Below, one piece after another: positions 1-6,137 of a stretch of 7,247 bases of DNA (position 1 is its first letter; the number at the start of each line of letters is the position of its first letter). The stretch is from an uncultured Clostridia bacterium (GTDB taxonomy: Bacteria; Bacillota_A; Clostridia; Peptostreptococcales; Anaerovoracaceae). Under the pieces are notes generated by a model. That model searched no databases, was not told the DNA's origin, and worked only from the letters and a program-made list of their open reading frames with translations. The stretch lies in the NCBI GenBank assembly GCA_946645735.1, contig CAMPCK010000043.1:1-7247 (forward strand). The letters run 5' to 3'. Both the position numbers and the translations under genes were made by a program.

Positions 1-272
1 ACTCGCTGAGAGTAGCAAAGAACGGAAACGATATCATAAATCTTCCGCTCTGGCTGTCAGCCATCATAATCCTGTTCACATGGCACGTAATCTGGATAGT
101 CATCCTCGTATCCCTCTTCTTCGGAGTGAGATACTCCATAGATGGGAAGAACGATTCCAAGGCTGTGAACACGATCCTGGATCAGGCATCCGACATAGCG
201 GACAATGTAAAGGAGAGCTTTTCTTCAAAGGAGTCCGGCGGACAGGACGGTCCTGAGGACAGCAATAAATAA
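1..272 (+). CDS. DUF4342 domain-containing membrane protein, C-terminal part (5' end outside window)
   Basis: This is the last 89 codons of an open frame that enters from the left edge, read in the frame starting at base 3 and ending at TAA 270-272. The fragment begins SLRVAKNGNDIINLPLW, which resembles the 'RVxKNGKxIxxIPL' core that I recall for DUF4342. One hydrophobic membrane segment follows at about residues 17-44 of the fragment, then a hydrophilic, acidic tail rich in Ser, Asp, Glu and Gly that is probably cytoplasmic. Full-length family members usually carry an N-terminal UBA/TS-N-like helical domain, which would lie outside the window. Function is unknown. The response regulator starts 50 bp downstream with no terminator in between, so this gene may share a transcript with the two-component system. 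The reading frame is clear; the family assignment is from memory of the motif. Confidence 0.72.
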   Translation, partial: SLRVAKNGNDIINLPLWLSAIIILFTWHVIWIVILVSLFFGVRYSIDGKNDSKAVNTILDQASDIADNVKESFSSKESGGQDGPEDSNK

Positions 273-296
273 CAGTAAATAACAGTAAATAACAGT
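267..296. repeat. Three perfect 10-bp direct repeats (AAATAACAGT)
   Basis: The unit AAATAACAGT occurs three times head to tail at 267-276, 277-286 and 287-296 with no mismatch. The first copy overlaps the stop codon of the DUF4342 gene (TAA 270-272). Because the period is 10 and not a multiple of 3, the array places TAA stops in all three forward frames (270, 280 and 290). A period near one helical turn is what OmpR-family regulators bind, and the next gene encodes such a regulator. A replication-slippage array with no function is the simple alternative. Confidence 0.85.
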
Positions 297-322
297 TTCA
301 GTTATAAAACAGAGGTAAAATT

Positions 323-1060
323 ATGGAAGCATATATCCTGATAGTTGAAGACGAAGAAAAACTGGCCAGATTCATAGAGCTGGAACTCCTGCACGAGGGG
401 TACAAGGCGGACAAAGCCATGGACGGCAGGACTGCTCTTGACATGGCCCTTGAAAAGGATTACAGTCTGATTCTTCTGGATATAATGCTTCCTGAACTGA
501 GCGGAATGGAGGTGCTGAGGAGGCTTCTTAAGGTGAAGGATACCCCGGTGATCCTCCTTACCGCAAGGGATGCTGTAATGGACAAAGTATCCGGGCTTGA
601 CGCAGGAGCTGTAGACTATATCACCAAGCCCTTTGCGATCGAAGAACTCCTGGCAAGGATCAGGGTTGCCCTGAAGCATCATATCGCATCTTCTGCTTCA
701 GGCCCCGACGCAGGGGATGGAGAAGTGAACTCTGCCAGCGGCAGGGATCTTAAAGAAGAGGGGATCCTTAAATGGAAGGAACTGGAGATGAGCATCCCGA
801 AGCATACGGTGACCTACGCAGGTCACAGCATTGATCTGACTAACAGGGAATTCGTAATGCTCAGGGTGCTTTTGGAAAACATGGACATCGTACTTTCCAG
901 GGACACCCTGCTTGAAAGGGTCTGCGGATATGATTATCTGGGAGAGACCAATGTGATAGACGTGTACATCAGATACCTCAGGTCGAAGATCGACGAGGTA
1001 TTCGACGTGCATATGATACAGACTGTAAGAGGCGTGGGATACGTCATAAAGTCCTGCTGA
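323..1060 (+). CDS. OmpR/PhoB-family response regulator
   Basis: This 245-residue DNA-binding response regulator is the cytoplasmic output half of a two-component system. The receiver domain spans about residues 4-118, with acidic pocket E9/D10, phospho-acceptor D53 (LLDIMLPELSG), the switch threonine T80 and the invariant lysine K102 (DYITKPF). A linker of about 30 residues rich in Gly, Ser and Asp (about 120-148) is longer than usual. The C-terminal winged-helix domain (about 150-245) shows the LTNREFVMLRVLLEN and VYIRYLRSKID motifs and ends with TVRGVGYVI. AGAGG at 311-315 lies 7 bp before the ATG and supports this start. The sensor kinase begins 21 bp after the stop and is the evident partner. 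The direct repeats just upstream are a candidate autoregulatory site. Family and pairing are certain; the regulon is unknown. Confidence 0.97.
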   Translation: MEAYILIVEDEEKLARFIELELLHEGYKADKAMDGRTALDMALEKDYSLILLDIMLPELSGMEVLRRLLKVKDTPVILLTARDAVMDKVSGLDAGAVDYITKPFAIEELLARIRVALKHHIASSASGPDAGDGEVNSASGRDLKEEGILKWKELEMSIPKHTVTYAGHSIDLTNREFVMLRVLLENMDIVLSRDTLLERVCGYDYLGETNVIDVYIRYLRSKIDEVFDVHMIQTVRGVGYVIKSC

Positions 1061-1081
1061 GGAACAATTCAGATATAAGAG

Positions 1082-2395
1082 ATGAGCAAAGAATACAGGG
1101 ACGGAAAACAGACAAAAAACATGTCGTCAATAGCCCGCAAACTTCACGGACAGATGGTCGGGAAGAAGCTGGGGGCGTTTTTTGGCGCGGACATTTTACT
1201 GTTTTTCGGCATGTCATTCATGTGGCTTCTGGCAACGGAAGCTGCAGCTGTCGGAAAGGCAGGGACAGGGACGCCTAAATTAATTGATTTCGGACTCACG
1301 AGAAAGATATACAGCGAAGGCTCGGGTCTGACAAATCTCACCTACGAGGTCCTTTCCGGCGATACAGTTATTTTGAAACAGAATATTTTTGCTCCGTTCT
1401 TACTGATATCAGTAATAGTGCTTATAGTTATCGCATTTCAGATCTTTGATCTTATATTCTCATATTATTTTGAACACAAAAAGATCAAGGATACGCTTAT
1501 GCCCATAAATGAGATCGCCCTTAAAGCAGACGAACTGACCAAGCTTTCCTTTGATGATGCCAAGTATCATACCATAGAGAATGCCATCGAACATATTTCT
1601 CCGGAGAATACGACGGAGCTGTCTCTTGGAGATTCCGACCTTAAGGGAATAGAAGCTGCCATGAACAATATGCTGAAGAGGATGCATGACACCTACCTTC
1701 AGCAGACCAGATTCGTAAACGACGCTTCCCATGAACTCAGGACCCCAATATCCGTGATCCAGGGATATGCCAATATGCTGGACAGATGGGGGAAAGAGGA
1801 TGAGGCCATACTTAACGAGTCCATAGCAGCCATAAAGAGCGAGTCAGACCACATGAACCATCTGGTGGAACAGCTCCTGTTCCTGGCGAGGGGAGATGCC
1901 GGACGGAACACCATGACCTTCGAAGACGTGTCCCTTAACGATATCATTAACGAGATCTATGAGGAATCGCTGATGATAGATGAGAAGCATGTCTACAGAC
2001 TGGCAGTAAAGGACGGAAACGTAAGACTCAAGGCAGATCCGTCCATGATCAAGCAGGCCATGAGAATACTTGTGGACAATGCAGCCAAGTATACAAAAGA
2101 GGGGGATGAGATCATACTGTCCGTCGGATATATGGGAGGTACAGACGGTACAGCGGGAAAGCCGTATATCCAGGTCCAGGACAGCGGAATGGGAATGGCA
2201 GAGGTGGACGTGAAGCACATGTTTGAACGCTTCTACAGGGCCGATGATACCAGAAAGGTACAGGGGACAGGCCTGGGACTTTCCATAGCCAAATGGATCG
2301 TTGACAGGCACGGCGGTCATTTCGAGATATTATCCAGAAAGGATATAGGCACCAGGATAAAAATCGTATTTGATCAGGATGAGCAGAATAAATGA
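1082..2395 (+). CDS. Two-transmembrane sensor histidine kinase (HPK, ArlS-like architecture)
   Basis: This 437-residue membrane kinase would autophosphorylate on histidine and pass the phosphate to D53 of the upstream regulator. Membrane segments fall at about residues 32-52 and 103-128, enclosing a short extracytoplasmic loop of about 50 residues without a recognisable sensor fold. A HAMP-like linker follows. The H-box is FVNDASHELRTPI with H217, in a DHp domain at about 205-275. The ATPase domain shows the N-box LVDNAAKYT (N333), G1 box DSGMGM (D367), F-box FERFYRAD (381-388) and G2 box GTGLGLSIAKWIV (395-407), so it looks catalytically complete. No good ribosome binding site precedes the ATG: GAGGA at 1059-1063 is 18 bp away, and an in-frame TAA at 1076-1078 rules out an earlier start. 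Translation may be coupled to the regulator gene; M14 (base 1121) is an alternative start. The signal is unknown. Confidence 0.96.
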   Translation: MSKEYRDGKQTKNMSSIARKLHGQMVGKKLGAFFGADILLFFGMSFMWLLATEAAAVGKAGTGTPKLIDFGLTRKIYSEGSGLTNLTYEVLSGDTVILKQNIFAPFLLISVIVLIVIAFQIFDLIFSYYFEHKKIKDTLMPINEIALKADELTKLSFDDAKYHTIENAIEHISPENTTELSLGDSDLKGIEAAMNNMLKRMHDTYLQQTRFVNDASHELRTPISVIQGYANMLDRWGKEDEAILNESIAAIKSESDHMNHLVEQLLFLARGDAGRNTMTFEDVSLNDIINEIYEESLMIDEKHVYRLAVKDGNVRLKADPSMIKQAMRILVDNAAKYTKEGDEIILSVGYMGGTDGTAGKPYIQVQDSGMGMAEVDVKHMFERFYRADDTRKVQGTGLGLSIAKWIVDRHGGHFEILSRKDIGTRIKIVFDQDEQNK

Positions 2396-2424
2396 TAAGT
2401 TGAGCTTCTTAAGGAGGGACTGCT

Positions 2425-3207
2425 ATGAATCTGACAGTAGGTGAGATATCTAAAGTTCTCGGAATATCTGCGGACAGCATACGCTATTATGTTAAGGAGG
2501 GACTCATTACTCCCACGAAGAACAAAGCAAATAATTACTGGGAGTATTCTTCTGATGACGTGCTTCTGATATCGGATATCATGTTTTACCGTGAAATGAA
2601 TCTTTCTATTAATGAGATACGCAGGATCCTTAATGGAGCGGACATCAGCAAGATAGAAGATATCATAGACGGTGCAGAAAAGGATGCCAGAAAAAAAGCC
2701 GATGAATATCTTAAGATAGCCTATGAACTCCAGGACTGGAAGAAGGAACTGGTCAAGGAACAGTCTATGATCGGGCGCTTTGAGATCTCCCAGATGCCAA
2801 CGGAACTCAGAAAATCGGACTTCTATAACGAGGAAGACCATATTGCGCATTACCTGGAGAAGAACCTCAATATAAGCCGGGAGGACTGGGCTGTGGTTTC
2901 CCTTTCATTCCTTGTGGATCTCAATGATAAGCCATGGCGGCTTAAAAGATATTTCTCTGTTCAGGAGAGCAGGCAGGTGGCAGGCAGGAACATAGGATCC
3001 GACGTGATAGCTGAACGCCATTCAAAATGTCTCAAGACCGCAGTCCACTACACTGACGATCCTGAAGCCATGATAGCACCGCTTGTGGAGTATGCTTCAA
3101 AAAACGGCTATAACCTTGAGGGGACGGTTTACGGCAGGGAGCGAACCAACTATTTTACGGATAATAAAAGAGGCGGACTATACGTTCTATACGCCCCTGT
3201 TAAATAA
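2425..3207 (+). CDS. MerR-family transcriptional regulator with C-terminal effector-binding-like domain
   Basis: The N-terminal residues 2-70 form a MerR winged helix-turn-helix: TVGEISKVLGISADSIRYYVKEGLITP is the recognition region, and DIMFYREMNLSINEIRRIL is the second conserved helix pair. A charged helix at about 76-115 should be the dimerising coiled coil. Residues about 150-260 are not a metal-site tail; the stretch from about 203, ending GGLYVLYAPVK, resembles the end of a GyrI-like/AraC-type effector-binding domain, which would suggest a small organic ligand. That domain call is tentative. The start is fixed by AAGGAGG at 2411-2417, 7 bp before the ATG. The gene begins 29 bp after the kinase stop, so it probably shares its transcript; a weak internal promoter is possible (TTGATC 2370, GATAAG 2394, 18 bp apart). 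A MerR-type operator-promoter lies immediately downstream, making the dipeptidase-transporter operon the likely target. Confidence 0.93.
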   Translation: MNLTVGEISKVLGISADSIRYYVKEGLITPTKNKANNYWEYSSDDVLLISDIMFYREMNLSINEIRRILNGADISKIEDIIDGAEKDARKKADEYLKIAYELQDWKKELVKEQSMIGRFEISQMPTELRKSDFYNEEDHIAHYLEKNLNISREDWAVVSLSFLVDLNDKPWRLKRYFSVQESRQVAGRNIGSDVIAERHSKCLKTAVHYTDDPEAMIAPLVEYASKNGYNLEGTVYGRERTNYFTDNKRGGLYVLYAPVK

Positions 3208-3232
3208 AAATTAAATTTTCTGAATATTTTTG

Positions 3233-3263
3233 TTGACCTCGGAGTTACTCCGAGGTTTATGAT
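3233..3263 (+). promoter_or_regulatory. MerR-type promoter and operator (19-bp spacer with perfect dyad)
   Basis: A -35 box TTGACC (3233-3238) and a -10 box TATGAT (3258-3263) are separated by exactly 19 bp, longer than the standard 17. The spacer contains a perfect inverted repeat, ACCTCGGAG (3236-3244), TTA, CTCCGAGGT (3248-3256). Overlong 19-bp spacers spanned by an operator dyad are the hallmark of promoters that MerR-family activators open by twisting the DNA, as known for mer, soxS and bmr promoters. The dyad centre sits slightly toward the -35 box, as in the mer operator. A MerR gene ends 25 bp upstream and the dipeptidase starts 24 bp downstream. Transcription should start near 3270. 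Confidence 0.85.
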
Positions 3264-3269
3264 TTTTAT
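3236..3269 (+). terminator. Possible hairpin terminator of the merR transcript, overlapping the operator
   Basis: Transcripts reading through from merR would fold the operator dyad into a 9-bp GC-rich stem with a 3-nt loop (3236-3256), followed by a T-rich but interrupted run, TTATGATTTTTAT. This could act as a weak intrinsic terminator that isolates the upstream regulatory genes from the dipeptidase operon. The interruption of the T run and the clear operator role of the same bases make termination uncertain. Confidence 0.35.
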
Positions 3270-3286
3270 AGGGAGGTGAAGTTGAA

Positions 3287-4603
3287 ATGATATATGAAGA
3301 ATTTTTTGAAAAAAACCGTGACAAAATACTTCGTGATCTCGACGGTCTGATCGCCATCCCAAGCGAATCCCATGATCTGCCGAAGGTGAGGGAAGCACTC
3401 CACTATGTGCTTGATCTTGCAAAGGACATGGGCATGCGCTCATCAAGTCTTCTGGATGACCAGATCGGAATCGTGGAGACAGGGCAGGGAGATGAGACCT
3501 GCGCAATACTTGTACATGTGGATGTTGTAAGCACCGAGGGCCAGGATGAGTGGGAGACAGATCCCTTTAAGATGACCGAGAAGGACGGCAGACTCTACGG
3601 AAGAGGAACCCTGGATGACAAGGGTATGGTGATCGCATCCCTTTATGCCATGAAGGCTCTCATGGAAAGCGGGATAACTCTTCACAAGACCATCCGCATG
3701 ATCATAGGAACTCAGGAAGAAATCGAGTGGACGGATATCAATGAGTATGTAAAGCATTATCCCATGCCCGACTACGGATTTACTCCTGACGGAGAATACC
3801 CTCTCTGTAACATTGAGAAGGGCGTCATGGACTGCGTAATGAAGTTCACATGCCCGGGAAAAGAGGGAGGCATAAAAACAATAAAATGCGGAACGGCATC
3901 AAACATCGTTCCCGGAAAAGCGGAAGCAGTTCTTCAGGACGGGGATAAGATTCTTTCCCGCGGAAAAGCCATCCATTCCTGCCAGCCTGAACTGGGAGAC
4001 AATGCACTCTTCAGATTAAGAGATGATCTGAAGGAGAAGGCAGATCCTGAGGATCCTGCAATGAAGCTCCTTGTTAATATCTGCGAGGCTTTCTCAGATC
4101 CATTCGGAAGCGGAGTGGGACTTTATTCAGACGGAGAATACTACCAGAGTGAGTTCGTGCACAGAAACGCCATGGCACCTACGGTATTCCGCTATGACGG
4201 AGAAACGGCTGAACTGAACGTCAACGTCAGATTCCCCTATGGAGAAAGCGCTGAGCACATTGAGGAGCAGCTCAGAAAGTTCGCTGAGAATAACGGCGGA
4301 ACCGTTACCGCCTGCGACTCCATGCCTGCAGTCTTTGTAAGCAAGGACAAGCCCTTCATCGGTGCCTGCATAAGAGCCTATGAGAAGGTTACGGGTCTTA
4401 AGAGCGAGTTCGCTCTGGCCTACGGAGGTTCCTATGCCAAGGCAATGCCGAACATCGTTTCCTGGGGCCCGATATTCGTAGGTGAAGAGGACACCTGCCA
4501 TGAGCCCAATGAATATATTGCAGTTTCGAGCCTGCTAAAAAACGGTGTGATCTTCAGTTATGCTTTGGAAGAGATAGCCGGAAGCACTCAAAGCTTCAGA
4601 TAA
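3287..4603 (+). CDS. M20-family metallo-dipeptidase (Sapep/PepV-like)
   Basis: This 438-residue cytoplasmic enzyme should hydrolyse dipeptides or related amide substrates with two bound metal ions (Zn or Mn). Visible ligands and catalytic residues match the M20 pattern: H77 and D79 in LVHVDVV, the bridging D110 in TLDDKG, the general base E144 and ligand E145 in GTQEE, D168 in FTPDGE and H405 in TCHEPNE. H230 in the inserted lid domain (IHSCQPELGDNA) corresponds to the transition-state histidine of PepV. GTQEE replaces the more usual GTDEE. No signal peptide is present. GGGAGGTGA at 3271-3279 lies 7 bp before the ATG. The gene is first after the MerR-type promoter and 22 bp ahead of an NhaC-family transporter. 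Family assignment is firm. Substrate choice is not, and an N-acyl or other amidohydrolase activity within M20 cannot be excluded. Confidence 0.93.
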   Translation: MIYEEFFEKNRDKILRDLDGLIAIPSESHDLPKVREALHYVLDLAKDMGMRSSSLLDDQIGIVETGQGDETCAILVHVDVVSTEGQDEWETDPFKMTEKDGRLYGRGTLDDKGMVIASLYAMKALMESGITLHKTIRMIIGTQEEIEWTDINEYVKHYPMPDYGFTPDGEYPLCNIEKGVMDCVMKFTCPGKEGGIKTIKCGTASNIVPGKAEAVLQDGDKILSRGKAIHSCQPELGDNALFRLRDDLKEKADPEDPAMKLLVNICEAFSDPFGSGVGLYSDGEYYQSEFVHRNAMAPTVFRYDGETAELNVNVRFPYGESAEHIEEQLRKFAENNGGTVTACDSMPAVFVSKDKPFIGACIRAYEKVTGLKSEFALAYGGSYAKAMPNIVSWGPIFVGEEDTCHEPNEYIAVSSLLKNGVIFSYALEEIAGSTQSFR

Positions 4604-4625
4604 TTAAGAAAGAAAGGAGAAGATT

Positions 4626-6056
4626 ATGTTGGATTCATTATTTATGACAATGGAAGACTGGACCAGTGAAGTGACTCTGAATTACGGGATATTCTGTCTC
4701 GTGCCGATTCTTGTCATCCTGGTCATAGCCCTCTGGAAAAAAGACACTTTCCTGTCAATCGTCTTAGGTGTTCTTGTAGGCCTTCTGATGATCGCAAAAT
4801 TTAATCCGCTTGTCACCATCGGACTGTTCCTGGATTCTTTCTATACCACAGCCTGCGACGACGGAAACGTATGGGTCCTCCTGGTGTGCGCACTCTTCGG
4901 AGCACTGGTTGCACTCATGACGGAATCCGGCGGTGTTCTGGGATTCTCAACCTGGGCCAAGAAACTTCTTAATTCCAGAAACAAGACTCTGATCGGGACA
5001 TGGATCTTAGGTATTATCGTTTTCGTGGATGACTATCTCAACTGTCTTGCAGTAGGAGCCGCTGTACGTCCCTTAAGTGACGACTACAGGATCTCCCGTG
5101 AGATGTCAGCCTATATCATCAACTCCACAGGCGTTACCGTCTGTGCCATCGTTCCCATTTCAACCTGGGGAGCTTTCATGAGCGGACTTATGCAGGAAGC
5201 AGGCATGACCGGCGAACTCACAGCCTTCGCAGCATACTGCAGAGCAATTCCTTTCATGTTCTATGCTATCGCTGCAGTAGTTATCGTTCCTTTCGTTGCT
5301 CTTAAGATCCTTCCTCAGTTCAAGCCCATGAGAGCTGCTGAAGAAAGAGCCATCACCACAGGACAGACCCTTTCTGATGAGTCACGCGCAGCCATGACTG
5401 AAGGACTTGAGGACGAGACCAGATTCGAAGGCAAAAAATGCCGTCTCATCAACTTCGCACTTCCTATCCTGGTGGTAGTAATTCTTACCATCCTCACTGA
5501 AGATATGGTAGTTGCCCTTCTGGTAGCTATAGTATTCTGCTTCATCCTTTATCTTCCTCAGAGAATAATGAACGTGAAGGAGTTTACAGGAGCCCTCATG
5601 AAGGGACTGTCCGACATGTTCCCGGTCATCATCATAATCCTTCTTGCTTATATGCTGATCGGTATCAATGAGACCCTTGGACTCAATGAGTACATAACCA
5701 CTGTACTTGAGGCATCCATAACACCTAAGCTGTTCCCCGCATTCATCTTCGTGGGAGTAGGACTTCTTTCCTTCGTTTCCGGTACTTTCTGGGGACTGGC
5801 AGCCATCGCATTCCCTATTGTAGGATCTGTATGCATGTCTTTGGGAATCAATCCTTTCCTCTGCGCAGGAGCTCTGGTATCTGCAGTAGCCTTCGGCGGA
5901 CACATCTGCCTCTACTCTGATACAGTAATCCTTACCAGCGCATCCACACAGGTAACCTGTGCGGAATACTTCAAGACATCATTCCCTATAGTTATGGCAT
6001 ATCCATTTGCCATAGGCACCATCGCCTTCCTCATTGCAGGCTTCATTATGTGCTGA
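4626..6056 (+). CDS. NhaC-family secondary transporter (annotated type: Na+/H+ antiporter; possible amino-acid or peptide substrate)
   Basis: This 476-residue polytopic membrane protein has roughly 11-13 hydrophobic segments, for example about residues 20-37, 41-58, 82-98, 122-142, 164-187, 208-228, 277-310, 331-347, 370-408, 411-430 and 455-474. The conserved NhaC-family block is clear: FVDDYLNCLAVGAAVRPLSDDYRISREMSAYIINSTG (about 133-169), then PISTWGAF. A second family-like stretch, SGTFWGLAAIAFPIV (385-399), is followed by FGGHICLYSDTVILTSAS (423-440). A hydrophilic cytoplasmic loop lies at about 231-273. AAAGGAG at 4613-4619 is 6 bp before the ATG. The family includes Na+/H+ and malate/lactate exchangers as well as proteins thought to move amino acids. 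The preceding dipeptidase makes an amino-acid or peptide substrate more attractive than plain sodium export, but that is inference. Confidence 0.92.
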   Translation: MLDSLFMTMEDWTSEVTLNYGIFCLVPILVILVIALWKKDTFLSIVLGVLVGLLMIAKFNPLVTIGLFLDSFYTTACDDGNVWVLLVCALFGALVALMTESGGVLGFSTWAKKLLNSRNKTLIGTWILGIIVFVDDYLNCLAVGAAVRPLSDDYRISREMSAYIINSTGVTVCAIVPISTWGAFMSGLMQEAGMTGELTAFAAYCRAIPFMFYAIAAVVIVPFVALKILPQFKPMRAAEERAITTGQTLSDESRAAMTEGLEDETRFEGKKCRLINFALPILVVVILTILTEDMVVALLVAIVFCFILYLPQRIMNVKEFTGALMKGLSDMFPVIIIILLAYMLIGINETLGLNEYITTVLEASITPKLFPAFIFVGVGLLSFVSGTFWGLAAIAFPIVGSVCMSLGINPFLCAGALVSAVAFGGHICLYSDTVILTSASTQVTCAEYFKTSFPIVMAYPFAIGTIAFLIAGFIMC

Positions 6057-6089
6057 TGAAGGATAATACCATTATATTATGACACACTA

Positions 6090-6119
6090 AAACCCCGTGC
6101 TTCTGCACGGGGTTTGTTT
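6090..6119. terminator. Strong intrinsic terminator between convergent genes
   Basis: A perfect 11-bp stem, AAACCCCGTGC (6090-6100) and GCACGGGGTTT (6105-6115), closes a TTCT loop and runs into TTTGTTTG on the + strand. It lies 33 bp after the transporter stop and ends the dipeptidase-transporter operon. Read from the other strand, the same stem is followed by TTTTAG, so it probably also stops transcription from the convergent lipid kinase gene, whose stop codon is about 20 bp away. Confidence 0.93.
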
Positions 6120-6137
6120 GTGATCTGATGTATGCCG

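Noticed and set aside
1844..2320. 158-codon minus-strand open frame opposite the kinase ATPase domain
   Set aside because: It lies fully within a gene with intact HATPase motifs and shows no domain of its own; it is an antisense shadow.
2409..2504. Identical 13-mer TTAAGGAGGGACT at 2409-2421 and 2492-2504
   Set aside because: The first copy is the MerR ribosome binding site; the second encodes the conserved VKEGL of the MerR fold and has no start codon at a suitable distance. Coincidence of a Shine-Dalgarno-like codon pair is the simplest reading.
5382..5903. 173-codon open frame on the minus strand inside the transporter gene
   Set aside because: Its composition (many His, Tyr, Ser and charged residues) is what an antisense reading of hydrophobic codons gives. 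It has no recognisable domain, and the + strand frame carries clear NhaC motifs.
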